Assembly (NCBI RefSeq): GCF_002806945.1
Contig: NZ_NIHC01000009.1
Span: 1 to 64,000 of the forward strand
Source: Marinobacter salexigens
GTDB taxonomy: Bacteria > Pseudomonadota > Gammaproteobacteria > Pseudomonadales > Oleiphilaceae
Length of the DNA stretch: 64,000 nucleotides
Direction of reading: 5' to 3'
The notes beneath the pieces were generated by a model, which ran no database searches, was not told where the DNA came from, and saw only the letters and a list, made by a program, of their open reading frames with translations. This document shows positions 26,267-35,066 of the stretch, piece after piece (the first letter of the stretch is position 1; each line of letters starts with the position of its first letter). The position numbers and the translations under genes were made by a program.

Positions 26267-27590
26267 TGCGCCACCCCCTGCAACCTGTTACTTGATGAAC
26301 TGCCCCCTCGAACGCTTCGAGAAACTGCACCTGCACTTCTGACTGAACCCAGCGGGGCTCGATGTTACGAGCCCGCTCAAGTGCGCTGATGGCATCATCA
26401 CCTTCCCATATGAGATAAGCACAGAGTACGGTGCCCGTGCGCCCCATTCCGGCTTTGCAATGCACCGCAACACGGTCGCCTTGTTTTATGAGGCGATCAA
26501 TGGTTTTACAGATTTCACTAGCCTGTTCCAGTGTCGGTGCCCCCATGTCCGGAATCGGGAACTGTGAGTTTTCAATTCCGTACTTATCCAGCAAATCCCC
26601 GCTAACCCCCAGTTCCTTGGGGGGAGGCTCGGTAAGGGTAATGAGGTGGTTGACCTCTACCTTACTAAGCGACTTGATGTCGTACTCTTCATCATAGAAA
26701 ACACCCGGCCTTGGCGTACCCGCCAAGATGCCCTTTTTAATCCACAAAAAGCCACGGGGACCGAAGCTATCACTCACATAGCTGGTTGCTTCTTTGGGCA
26801 GCTTCCTGGGCCGTGGAGTATCGGGAGCCAGCTCTTCGGGAGATGCATCCGGTGATGGCACACTGCATGAGCCGGTTCTTGCGAAAGCAGCGCCAACTTC
26901 TGTTTTAGGGGCTGTAAAAAAGCTTTCGGAAGCACCCTCTTCCTGCACGTAGCCGCCCGCTGTGAGCACGGCTTTACCGCCCAAATACTTGGCTTGAGCC
27001 TGGTTATGCAAGGTGACCAACACTGCGCGCTTCTCAGCTTGTAACTTGATAGCCTTGAGAACCTTTTCTGTTCCATCCTGATCCAGCCCTGTGGTCGGCT
27101 CATCGAGGCAAATCATCCTGGGGTTAGGAAGAGAGATGCGCATTATGGCCAGACAACGGCTGAGCGCCAGATCCAGCTCAATAACAGGCTCGTATAGCCT
27201 GCTGCTGAGCTCAGGCAGGCCCCACTCATCCAACAATCGGGAAGCCAGTTCTCTTTGTTGCGACAGGTTCAGTGAGGAACGCTCAGGCACTTCATGCAAA
27301 ACATTTTGCAACACGTTGGCAGCCAGAAGCTTGGCACTCTGAACCATCATCGCCGGACGCTCTCCGCTGCCAAGCTTTTCCCCGGCGTAAACAGCCCCGC
27401 CCCAGAGACGCAAATTAGGGCTGGCGTCATTCAAGCCGGCAAGCGTTCTCATCAGCGTTGACTTCCCGGTACCGCTTGGACCAAACAGCGACACAACGCC
27501 CTTTTCAGGCACTTCGAGATCAATACCACCAAGAATGGTGCGTTCGCCAATGCCAACGCCGAACTTTCTCAGGGACAGGATGCTGCTCAT
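26253..27590 (-). CDS. ABC-type ATPase fused to a dual-specificity protein phosphatase
   Basis: Residues 1-230 are an ABC ATPase: Walker A GPSGTGKS (about 37-44), Q-loop MVQSAKLL, Walker B MICLDEPTTGLD, and H-loop LVTLHNQAQ. The LSGGQ signature is replaced by IELDLALSRC. Residues 290-440 form a dual-specificity/tyrosine phosphatase: general acid in PIPDMGAPT, P-loop HCKAGMGRTG, then TVLCAYLIW. A proline-rich linker joins the two. There are no membrane segments and no permease nearby, so transport is unlikely. It starts right at the GTPase stop (ATG after TGA) and may dephosphorylate a partner under nucleotide control. I know no characterised protein with this architecture. Confidence 0.85.
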   Translation of the reverse strand: MSSILSLRKFGVGIGERTILGGIDLEVPEKGVVSLFGPSGTGKSTLMRTLAGLNDASPNLRLWGGAVYAGEKLGSGERPAMMVQSAKLLAANVLQNVLHEVPERSSLNLSQQRELASRLLDEWGLPELSSRLYEPVIELDLALSRCLAIMRISLPNPRMICLDEPTTGLDQDGTEKVLKAIKLQAEKRAVLVTLHNQAQAKYLGGKAVLTAGGYVQEEGASESFFTAPKTEVGAAFARTGSCSVPSPDASPEELAPDTPRPRKLPKEATSYVSDSFGPRGFLWIKKGILAGTPRPGVFYDEEYDIKSLSKVEVNHLITLTEPPPKELGVSGDLLDKYGIENSQFPIPDMGAPTLEQASEICKTIDRLIKQGDRVAVHCKAGMGRTGTVLCAYLIWEGDDAISALERARNIEPRWVQSEVQVQFLEAFEGAVHQVTGCRGWRNEET

Positions 27591-28118
27591 TCAAACTCCA
27601 ACGGCAATCAAATGGATGAGACCGCGAATCAGAGTTTTAACGTCATTGGCGCTCCGCGCATCAACCTCAAATACTGGTGCGTACCGCCCGAGCTCAATCA
27701 ACTTTTCCTGGTATTCTCCCAGCCTTGGCCGAGGGCCCAAATCCATGCGCGTAACACCAACACAAAACGGCTTGTCTTTGAGAAACGGCTCGAAGCTTTT
27801 TATGTAGAACTCCATTTCACCAAGAGGGTCTTCTGCTGTGTTATCCACCAAAATAACCAGGCCTAACCCTCCGGCGCTGAGGATATCCCACATGTAATCA
27901 AACCGCTGCTGACCCGGTGTCCCATAGAGGTGCACCCTGGCGCCACTGTCGAGATTAAGGACACCATAGTCCATTGCAACCGTGGTAGTTGCTTTCTTTG
28001 ATTTAACATCGTCACTGGCCTTAGCTTCGGTAGACACAACTTTCTTATCGCTAATGGCAGCAATAGCTGTTGTTTTGCCAGCGCCCACTGAGCCACAGAA
28101 TATGATTTTATGTTGCAC
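27591..28118 (-). CDS. Ras-like small GTPase of the bacterial conservon/MglA-type group
   Basis: The 175-residue protein has G1 CGSVGAGKTT, G3 LYGTPGQQRF (with GTPG in place of the eukaryotic DTAG, as in related bacterial GTPases), G4 VTRMD and G5-like DARSAND. After G3, DYMWDILSAGGLGLVILVDN is typical of the conservon-D-like group. It should switch between GTP and GDP states, with the Roadblock proteins as partners. The start is GTG at 28118, 2 bases after the stop of the upstream gene. Confidence 0.85.
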   Translation of the reverse strand: MQHKIIFCGSVGAGKTTAIAAISDKKVVSTEAKASDDVKSKKATTTVAMDYGVLNLDSGARVHLYGTPGQQRFDYMWDILSAGGLGLVILVDNTAEDPLGEMEFYIKSFEPFLKDKPFCVGVTRMDLGPRPRLGEYQEKLIELGRYAPVFEVDARSANDVKTLIRGLIHLIAVGV

Positions 28119-28122
28119 CGCT

Positions 28123-28719
28123 TCAGACCCTTTTCAGCTTCATCAATAGTGAAGAAACCAAGGAGCGGTTTTTCCATTTCGCTGGCAATTCAATTACTTC
28201 GGCTTTCTCATTCAGGGCTACGGTGTAGCCAGCCTCCCGGGATGCCACATAAAAGCGCCGAACCTGCTCGATAGGGATCTGCAATATCTTTGACACAAGT
28301 GCCACAGACGTCGCGCGCTTACCCAGAAAAGCAGTCATTCTCAAACAGTTATCGGAATGCGGTAGCTTTGTAAAGTTTGGCCAGCGGTCGAGCTTAAAGA
28401 CATGGGTGTCTTTGGCATCAAACAGTAACTTGCCACCGGATATCTCGTAGGCCAGCATCCATTGCAGCTCACGCAACTCGCGCCCTCTTTCCCTGACACC
28501 CGCCACCACAGGAGATTTTTCAGCTATTTTTTTAACCGTTGTATTCGCCGGTGTCGCCTCTAAAAGACTCTGCAGGCTGCACCCGCTCTGCCTGAATAAA
28601 CCTTCTTTTCCGAGCACCACCATCTGACCGCCGCTTTTGAACCGGAGGTGCAGATTGCTTTGTTGCTGTTGTGCCTTCCTGAGCAGCACCAGCAAGGAAT
28701 CTTGTTCGCTGTTACTCAT
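28123..28719 (-). CDS. Unrecognised protein, first gene of the GTPase/Roadblock operon
   Basis: 198 residues, soluble. The N-terminal part has a beta-rich segment (NLHLRFKSGGQMVVLGKEG) that could be a PilZ- or DUF4388-like small module. The C-terminal part (LGKRATSVALVSKILQIPIEQVRRFYVASREAGYTV) reads like a winged-helix domain. The C-terminus is strongly basic (KWKNRSLVSSLLMKLKRV). AGGAG lies before the ATG. It probably is the input or output element of the GTPase system; no function is known to me. Confidence 0.7.
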   Translation of the reverse strand: MSNSEQDSLLVLLRKAQQQQSNLHLRFKSGGQMVVLGKEGLFRQSGCSLQSLLEATPANTTVKKIAEKSPVVAGVRERGRELRELQWMLAYEISGGKLLFDAKDTHVFKLDRWPNFTKLPHSDNCLRMTAFLGKRATSVALVSKILQIPIEQVRRFYVASREAGYTVALNEKAEVIELPAKWKNRSLVSSLLMKLKRV

Positions 28720-28931
28720 ACGGCTCCTGTGGAAACTGAAAGCTTCCTATAAAAACATTCGGATTAGGCAATTACTCTCACACGAACTGATGTTTATTCA
28801 ACCCTATAAAACGCTTATTATACAGCGCGTTAACTTTGAGGGCTGTAACGTCGCGTAAGTTATAGTAACGGCACTCCCGTACAGCGTAGCGTTAATTATT
28901 CAATGAATCTGAGTTCATAAATTTAGCCCCC

Positions 28932-29564
28932 TTAGACGCCCACACCACCCAACGGCAACACACGAACCAACGCCGGGTCGTCGGCGTGCTCAAGCAGGAT
29001 TTTGCGCACACGCGCCTGCCAAAGGCGAGCAAACTCCACCTGCTGCTCAGGCGTCTCGCGGTTTTGCATAACAGCTAGCATGCGTTCACGCTGGGATGCA
29101 TCCGGGGGTATCTGGCTGGCGTCGAATCTGACGGCGACAGCTGCACCGGTATCGATACGCTCAAAACGCACAGCGCCGTCATTCTCACCACTATCTTTGG
29201 CGAAACCAAGCAACCCGTTACGTGCAAAACGGCCCCCTATTCCCTTGAAACCGCCCTGAGCGGACGCCCCTGTCAGCATGGTTATCACCTGTGCGACAAC
29301 ACCAATCGTGCCCTCTGTTTCTGGTGCGGGCATGTGCACCCGAATGCCACCACGCTCAGGCAGTGAGTCCGGGTAAAGCACCTTCAATGCCGCCCTAACG
29401 GTCAAATAAGCGCCGGCCACAGTCGGGCAGGAATGCCCCGCCAGCCTTACCGCATCAACGTACCGATATTCTATGATGCCGTCTTCGGCCGCACCCAACA
29501 GCTGCGCCAGTGGATCACGCAAGGAAACCACAGGTGCTTCATCAAAAAATCCAGGGAATGTCAT
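28932..29564 (-). CDS. FmdE-like domain protein
   Basis: The 210-residue protein contains VRLAGHSCPTVAGAYL, resembling the GHxCPG core of FmdE (formylmethanofuran dehydrogenase subunit E) family proteins, whose Cys/His site binds metal. FKGIGGRFARNGLL follows. It has no C-terminal zinc ribbon and no methanofuran genes nearby. It lies 50 bases upstream-side of the transporter operon's end on the same strand and has its own GGAGG site. Function unknown; a metal-binding enzyme of unknown substrate is possible. Confidence 0.55.
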   Translation of the reverse strand: MTFPGFFDEAPVVSLRDPLAQLLGAAEDGIIEYRYVDAVRLAGHSCPTVAGAYLTVRAALKVLYPDSLPERGGIRVHMPAPETEGTIGVVAQVITMLTGASAQGGFKGIGGRFARNGLLGFAKDSGENDGAVRFERIDTGAAVAVRFDASQIPPDASQRERMLAVMQNRETPEQQVEFARLWQARVRKILLEHADDPALVRVLPLGGVGV

Positions 29565-29613
29565 AACTGCCTCCAGGAACAGTTTATTGGTTTGCTCTGC
29601 AGCTAACCTGAAA

Positions 29614-30345
29614 TCAGATTGAAAATGTCCGACCCCAAGCTCGCTCTATAGCTTCAAACAAGCTATCGGTCGCCAACGCCAGCAGGCCGATCAGAATGGC
29701 ACCTTGCACGACGTAGGCGGTATTACCATTCACCAGCCCCGCAATCACCGGGTCGCCCAATGTACGGGCGCCTATGGTTGAGCCAATCGCGGCAGTGGCA
29801 ATGTTGATCGTGACTGAGGTGCGGATACCCGCCAATATCACCCGCCCGGCTAAAGGAAGCTCTACTTTGAACAGGACCTGTGCGGAAGACATACCCATGC
29901 CTTTGGCAGATTCGAGCACCGCCGGGTTAATGCCGCCCAGCCCTGCCAGGGTATTTCTCAAGATTGGCAGCAAGCCATAAAGCACCAGTGCGAGGAGTGT
30001 GGGCTTCTCACCAAACCCCATAGCCGGCACGGCCAACGCCAGCACAGCAACCGGAGGCACTGTCTGGCCGATGGAGGCTACCTGGCTTACCAGTGGTAAA
30101 AAGTCGCGGCCAGCGGGGCGAGTCACAAAGATGCCGGCTGATACAGCGACCAGCGTGCCAATGGTGGCAGACACCAGCACAAGCCAGATATGGCTCTGCA
30201 ACAAAAACCAGAAGCTGTCTCTGGTGTAAATGAGGCTGTCGGTGTTTGGTTCCACCCAGGAAAACAGCGGTGCCATTGCGGGAAGCAAGGCCGCTAAAGC
30301 GCACAGCACGGCAATCAAGGCGACCGGAGCAAGCCACGGGCGCAT
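29614..30345 (-). CDS. yehW: Osmoprotectant ABC transporter permease, YehW type
   Basis: A 243-residue inner-membrane permease with about six segments and the permease loop ESAKGMGMSSAQVLFKVELPLA. Length and position equal E. coli YehW. It is the last gene of a four-gene operon and overlaps the ATPase gene by one base. Substrates of the family are glycine betaine-like compounds; the specific substrate here is not readable. Confidence 0.85.
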   Translation of the reverse strand: MRPWLAPVALIAVLCALAALLPAMAPLFSWVEPNTDSLIYTRDSFWFLLQSHIWLVLVSATIGTLVAVSAGIFVTRPAGRDFLPLVSQVASIGQTVPPVAVLALAVPAMGFGEKPTLLALVLYGLLPILRNTLAGLGGINPAVLESAKGMGMSSAQVLFKVELPLAGRVILAGIRTSVTINIATAAIGSTIGARTLGDPVIAGLVNGNTAYVVQGAILIGLLALATDSLFEAIERAWGRTFSI

Positions 30346-31292
30346 CAGACTCCACCCTGCAGAAGTTGCTCACGCTTTACTGTGCCCACTGCGTCGCCAG
30401 CCTCACTCAACACCGGAAGTTGGTCAGAGTTCTGCCAAACCATAACGGATAAGGCAGCCCGTAGACTGTCGGTTTCCTTCAGGCCCTCAGTTAAAGGGTC
30501 TGACTGGCGTGGCCGTGGGTAGCGCTCCATCACGTCACCCACGGTGCGTAAAGCCAGGAGTTTGAGGCCTCGATCGCCCTTGCCTATCAGGTTTTCCACA
30601 AAGGCTGATGCGGGCCGCCGAAGGATCGCCTCTGGCGTATCGTGCTGGATAATTCGGCCTTGATCCATCACTGCAATGCGGGTGGCCAGTTTCAGGGCTT
30701 CGTCAATATCATGGGTTACGAACACGGTGGTTTTACTGAGTTGCCTCTGAATGCGCAGCATTTCCTGCTGCAGGTTTTCGCGGGTGATGGCGTCCAGCGC
30801 GCCGAATGGCTCGTCCATCAGGAGAATGTTGGGATCGCCTGCCAGCGCTCTTGCCACTCCTACTCTTTGCGCTTGACCGCCAGAGAGCTGATGGGGGTAC
30901 TTTATGGCGTCGGTTGCCGGGTCTAGCCCCAGCAAGGTTAATAATTCACTGACCCGCTCGTCGCGTTTGTGGGTTGGCCATTTGAGCAGATCGGGCACCA
31001 CACCGATATTGCGAGCGACCGTCCAGTGCGGGAACAACCCGGTGCTCTGTATGGCGTACCCCATATTCAGCCGCAGTGCTTCGGGGTCGGCTTTGTTGAT
31101 GTCTTCGCCGTCCACCAGAATCTCACCGCTGGTGCGAGGCAGAAGGCGGTTGATCATCCGCAATGTGGTGGATTTTCCGCAACCGGAACTGCCCACAAGA
31201 ACACAGACTTCGCCGGTTTCTATGGTCAAATCGATATTGTCCACCGCCACGGCGTCGCCGAAGCGCCGAGTGACTCCTTTCAGTTCAATCAC
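30345..31292 (-). CDS. yehX: Osmoprotectant ABC transporter ATPase, YehX type
   Basis: 315 residues: Walker A GSSGCGKST, Q-loop AIQSTGLFPHW, signature LSGGQAQRVGVARAL, Walker B ILLMDEPFGALD and H-loop FVTHDIDEAL. A CBS-like tail (TVGDVMERYPRP, ... SVMVWQNSDQLPVLSEAG) follows, typical of OpuA/ProV-related ATPases and possibly sensing ionic strength. It overlaps its neighbours by 4 and 1 bases. Confidence 0.9.
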   Translation of the reverse strand: MIELKGVTRRFGDAVAVDNIDLTIETGEVCVLVGSSGCGKSTTLRMINRLLPRTSGEILVDGEDINKADPEALRLNMGYAIQSTGLFPHWTVARNIGVVPDLLKWPTHKRDERVSELLTLLGLDPATDAIKYPHQLSGGQAQRVGVARALAGDPNILLMDEPFGALDAITRENLQQEMLRIQRQLSKTTVFVTHDIDEALKLATRIAVMDQGRIIQHDTPEAILRRPASAFVENLIGKGDRGLKLLALRTVGDVMERYPRPRQSDPLTEGLKETDSLRAALSVMVWQNSDQLPVLSEAGDAVGTVKREQLLQGGV

Positions 31293-32449
31293 CTTGAGGC
31301 TCCCTGAAATTTCAACGCAGACAAAATGGCATCGGCCGCCAAGGCCAGAAAGACTGTGGGCAAAGCACCAAGCAGCACCAAATCCATAGCTGCCTGGCCC
31401 AGCCCTTGAAAAATAAAGGTCCCGAAGCCGCCAGCACCAATCAGCGCCGCAACCGCGGTCAGGCCGATGGCCTGTATTGTGGTAATTCGCACACCCTCAA
31501 TAATGACCGGCAAAGCCAGTGGCAGCTTCAACTTAAAAAATATCTGCCGTTCATTCATTCCCATGCCACGCCCGGCATCGACCACGGGCTCAGGCACTTC
31601 CATCAAAGCGACGTAGGTGTTGCGCACCATCGGCAGCAGGCTATAGGCAATAAGCGCCAGCATCGCAGGCGCCCAGCCAATGCCCCGTATACCCAGCGTC
31701 TGAAGAAAGGGGTATGCGGCTGACAATGCGCCCAAAGGTGCGATCAATAGCCCGAAAAGCGCCAGGCTGGGAATGGTCTGCATAAAACTGACCAGTCCCA
31801 GCAGAGGCCGGCGCAGCCGTTCCCGCCTTACCATAGCCAAGGCCAGGCCAAACGCGAGTACAGCACTGATGGCAACAGCGCCCAGCGAGAGTGATAAATG
31901 TGTGGTCAGGGCCTGGGTAAACTGGTCCGCACGATTGGCGTACTCACGAATTAGCGACAGGCTGGACAGCCCTTCCCGGGTGGCGCAGAACCACCAACCC
32001 GCGACAATCAGAAGGACCGTTGATAGCTGTAATCGACGAGAAGCTTTGAGTTGGCCCAGTGTTTCCAAAAGCATCAGGGCCAGAAAAAATGCCAAACACC
32101 AGAACCCGGCACCTATGCCAATCCGGGCATAGGCGGAATCCTCTGGTAGTTTGCGCTGCGCCAGCATTTCAAGTAACAGTGGCAGGGCCATCAGTGCCGT
32201 GATCAGCAGTAATGCCAACACCCAAAAACGTTTGTGTGTGGGCCTTAATGCGAGCCCAACCGCAACCGCCAGCAAGGACGATACGACCACCGCCCCAAGC
32301 CAGCCTGTTGCAGCATAAAGGCCGTAGCCGGTGCCAGACACAATGCGGTTGGGCTGCACCAAACCAAAATCCAGCAGCCACACGCATGCCAAAGCAGACA
32401 GTGCTAACGCGGGTATTACGCGGTTTGGTGGCTGTGTTGATACCGGCAC
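31289..32449 (-). CDS. yehY: Osmoprotectant ABC transporter permease, YehY type
   Basis: The 386-residue permease has an extra N-terminal half of membrane helices before the standard ABC permease domain. The loop DAGRGMGMNERQIFFKLKLPLA is present. Length matches E. coli YehY (385). The gene starts 3 bases after the binding-protein gene ends and overlaps the ATPase gene by 4. Confidence 0.88.
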   Translation of the reverse strand: MPVSTQPPNRVIPALALSALACVWLLDFGLVQPNRIVSGTGYGLYAATGWLGAVVVSSLLAVAVGLALRPTHKRFWVLALLLITALMALPLLLEMLAQRKLPEDSAYARIGIGAGFWCLAFFLALMLLETLGQLKASRRLQLSTVLLIVAGWWFCATREGLSSLSLIREYANRADQFTQALTTHLSLSLGAVAISAVLAFGLALAMVRRERLRRPLLGLVSFMQTIPSLALFGLLIAPLGALSAAYPFLQTLGIRGIGWAPAMLALIAYSLLPMVRNTYVALMEVPEPVVDAGRGMGMNERQIFFKLKLPLALPVIIEGVRITTIQAIGLTAVAALIGAGGFGTFIFQGLGQAAMDLVLLGALPTVFLALAADAILSALKFQGASR

Positions 32450-32452
32450 GAA

Positions 32453-33442
32453 TCAGTCCAGATCAAGGCTTTCCAGGTAGTCCCGGGCCACCGCAGCTGC
32501 AGGAGCACCTTCAACGGCCACTTTCGCATTCAGCGCTTGCAGGGTTTCCAGATCGAGGGATTCAAACACCGGCTTCAGCAGCGGGCGTATTTGCGGGTAT
32601 TCCTTCAACACACTCCCCCGGATGATGGGCGACGGCTGATAGACCGGCTGCACACCCTTGGTGTCTTCCATCACCTTCAATCCCAGCGCGTTGAGCCCGC
32701 CATCTGTGCCATAGGCCATGGCGCCATTAACATCGTTGGAATTGATTGCAGCGGCCCGCAGCGTTGCCGCAGTGTTTCCACCAGACAAAATCAGAAGCTG
32801 ATCAGACGTCAAGTTGAACCCATAGGCTTCCTGAAACGCTGGCAATGCGCTGGCTGATTCGACGAACTCCGCGCTGGCCGCAAATTTAAACGGCTTGCCG
32901 GCGTTAATATAATCCGCCAAATCTTCGAGGGTGTTCAGATTGTGGTTTTCTGCCAGGTCACCGCGCACGCTCATGGCCCAGGTGTTGTTGGCGTTCGCAG
33001 GCATGAGCCAGACAATGTCCTCAGCTTCCAGATCCAACTCGGCTGCCGTGCTGTATGCCTTTGCTGCATCTTTCCACACCGGACTGTCCGCCTTGCCGTA
33101 AAAGAACGCGGCGTTGCCTGTGTACTCAGGGTAGAGGTCGATCTCTCCCGCCTTGATCGCACTGCGTACAATGCTGGTGCTGCCAAGTTGCAGGCGGTTT
33201 TCCACTGCAATATCCGCACTCTCCAGGCGCTGCAGAATCATCTGGCCAAGAACGCCGCCTTCCGTGTCGATTTTCGAGGACACCACCACTGGCTCCTGTG
33301 CAGAAGCTGCGCCTGTCACAAGCATCAATGCAAGCGAAAGGCAGGTCACTATTGATTGTGATATTCCACGAAACGCTCTGCTCGAAGCCAGCACACCAAG
33401 CTTGTATTTTACTCGACATGTTCCGGAATTTGGCAGATGCAC
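32453..33442 (-). CDS. osmF: Osmoprotectant ABC transporter substrate-binding protein, OsmF/YehZ type
   Basis: About 329 residues with a long signal region ending GAASAQEP, then a periplasmic binding protein of the OpuAC/ProX-YehZ type (VVSSKIDTEGGVLGQMIL, STSIVRSAIKAGEIDLYPEYTG). AAGGAG lies 7 bases before a GTG at 33442, while the ATG at 33448 is too close to it; GTG is taken. First gene of the operon. The aminotransferase gene lies 110 bp upstream on the same strand, so the ligand might be an amine or amino-acid-like compound. Confidence 0.85.
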   Translation of the reverse strand: MHLPNSGTCRVKYKLGVLASSRAFRGISQSIVTCLSLALMLVTGAASAQEPVVVSSKIDTEGGVLGQMILQRLESADIAVENRLQLGSTSIVRSAIKAGEIDLYPEYTGNAAFFYGKADSPVWKDAAKAYSTAAELDLEAEDIVWLMPANANNTWAMSVRGDLAENHNLNTLEDLADYINAGKPFKFAASAEFVESASALPAFQEAYGFNLTSDQLLILSGGNTAATLRAAAINSNDVNGAMAYGTDGGLNALGLKVMEDTKGVQPVYQPSPIIRGSVLKEYPQIRPLLKPVFESLDLETLQALNAKVAVEGAPAAAVARDYLESLDLD

Positions 33443-33556
33443 AGGCATTCTCCTTGGTCATCGGGCTGCGACGGGCAACCCGAAGTTCATTGAGTTTGCG
33501 GACTTTATTACAGAGTAGGCCAAAAAATCCACTTGGCTCTGGCTGCGGGCATAGCC

Positions 33557-34687
33557 TCAACCACGAATCGCCGTCAAAGCCACCCGCAGGTTTTCCACAG
33601 ATCTGCTCACGTTGTTCAGCTTCTCCAGCCCAAACAGCCCCATACGAAAGGTGCGGAAGCTCTCTGGTTCGCCGCACATCATCGGCACGCCGGCTGCAAC
33701 CTGCAGGCCCTGTTCCCGGAACAGGCTAGTGTTGTGGATATTTATGTTGTCAGTGTGCAGAACCACCACACTGGGTGACTCAAAGCCTGAGGCAGCAACG
33801 CTCTTGAAGCCAGCACTGTAAAACAGTTCACGCACCTGGCTGCCAAGCTCTTCCTGGCGTTGATATAACAGGTCTGGGCCGGCTCTAAGAGTCTCAAGCA
33901 TGGCATCCCGGAGGATAACCAGGGTGTCAGTAGGCATGGTGGCGTGGTAGGCGTGATTACCAGACTCATAGGCCTGCATGATCTGCAACCATTTACGCAA
34001 ATCCCCGGCAAAGCTGCTGCTGGTGGTTTCTTCCATACGCGCAATGGCACGCTCACTCAACGTTATCAAAGCGGCGCAGGGTGAGGCGCTCCAGCCTTTC
34101 TGAGGCGCAGTGATCAGCACATCCACGCCACAGGCTGTGGTATCAACCCAAAGCGCACCCGAAGCTACGCAATCCAGCACAAACAGGCCGTTAACGTCCT
34201 TAACAGCTTTACCAATGATTGTCAGATAGTCGTCGGGCAGTACAATACCGGCTGCGGTCTCCACATGGGGAACAAAAACAACCGCGGGCTTTTCGGCCCT
34301 TATGCGCTCTGCAACTTCTTTGGCAGGCACCGGCGCATAAGCCGCCTGAGCAGAATTATCTATAGGCTTTGCCTGAAGAACGCTAACACTGTTCGAGATT
34401 CGACCAGCCTCCAGTATTTGCGTCCAGCGATAGCTGAACCAGCCATTGCGAATCACAAGACAATGTTCGTCATGGGCAAACTGACGCGCCACGGCCTCCA
34501 TACCAAAACTACCACCACCCGGCACAATCACAGCGCCTTTGGCGTTATACACCTGCCGCAGCGTTGAGGAGATATCCTGCATGACCTGCTGGAATGGCGC
34601 AGACATGTGGTTTAGCGAGCGGTCATTGAAAACTACGGAGTATTCCAACAGCCCATCAGGGTCAACAGAAGGAAACAATTTGGACAT
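33557..34687 (-). CDS. Class V pyridoxal-phosphate aminotransferase
   Basis: 376 residues of the alanine-glyoxylate / serine-pyruvate / 2-aminoethylphosphonate aminotransferase fold. Readable are VPGGGSFGMEAVARQF near the cofactor, VPHVETAAGIVLPDDYL, the aspartate in LFVLDCVASGAL, and the PLP lysine in LITAPQKGWSASP. Family resemblance cannot fix the substrate. ATG 34687 with AAGGA is preferred to GTG 34696. It precedes the osmoprotectant transporter, which may import its substrate. Confidence 0.85.
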   Translation of the reverse strand: MSKLFPSVDPDGLLEYSVVFNDRSLNHMSAPFQQVMQDISSTLRQVYNAKGAVIVPGGGSFGMEAVARQFAHDEHCLVIRNGWFSYRWTQILEAGRISNSVSVLQAKPIDNSAQAAYAPVPAKEVAERIRAEKPAVVFVPHVETAAGIVLPDDYLTIIGKAVKDVNGLFVLDCVASGALWVDTTACGVDVLITAPQKGWSASPCAALITLSERAIARMEETTSSSFAGDLRKWLQIMQAYESGNHAYHATMPTDTLVILRDAMLETLRAGPDLLYQRQEELGSQVRELFYSAGFKSVAASGFESPSVVVLHTDNINIHNTSLFREQGLQVAAGVPMMCGEPESFRTFRMGLFGLEKLNNVSRSVENLRVALTAIRG

Positions 34688-35066
34688 AGGTGGCACATTC
34701 CTTACTTATCTGGTGCAGTCTGAAGTTAAATCGTCTAGTCTCAGTCTAACAAACTTGGCGCTACGCGCTTTATTTCTTACGTTTTCCACAAGCCCACTTG
34801 TGGAACCTGGCAAAAGCTTATAAATTGACCAAAGCGGCCATATTGCTGCTCCCATGTTAATTACCCAGACAACACACCAGGTGAACCTGTGAGAACGTTT
34901 TTCTCAGAGCTCATTTCTTTTTACTTTTCACTCGCCCGCCGTCAGGCAGGCGTGACCGGTGTGTTGCCCGCTTTTCTCTTTTCTCGCTGAATCCGCTTTA
35001 AAGCCGCCGGGTTCGGCGCCCGAACCCTGAAGCTTTTCACTACTTATTATATTTTTGGAGATAGCT
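34688..35066. other. Intergenic region with two hairpins upstream of rnk
   Basis: No gene is visible here. TCCACAAG-CCCA-CTTGTGGA (34787-34806) is a perfect hairpin. GGGTTCG-GCGCC-CGAACCC (35009-35027) is a second, 40 bases before the rnk start and followed by a mild T-run (CTTTTCACT). The latter could be an attenuator or the end of a small leader RNA. Confidence 0.4.
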
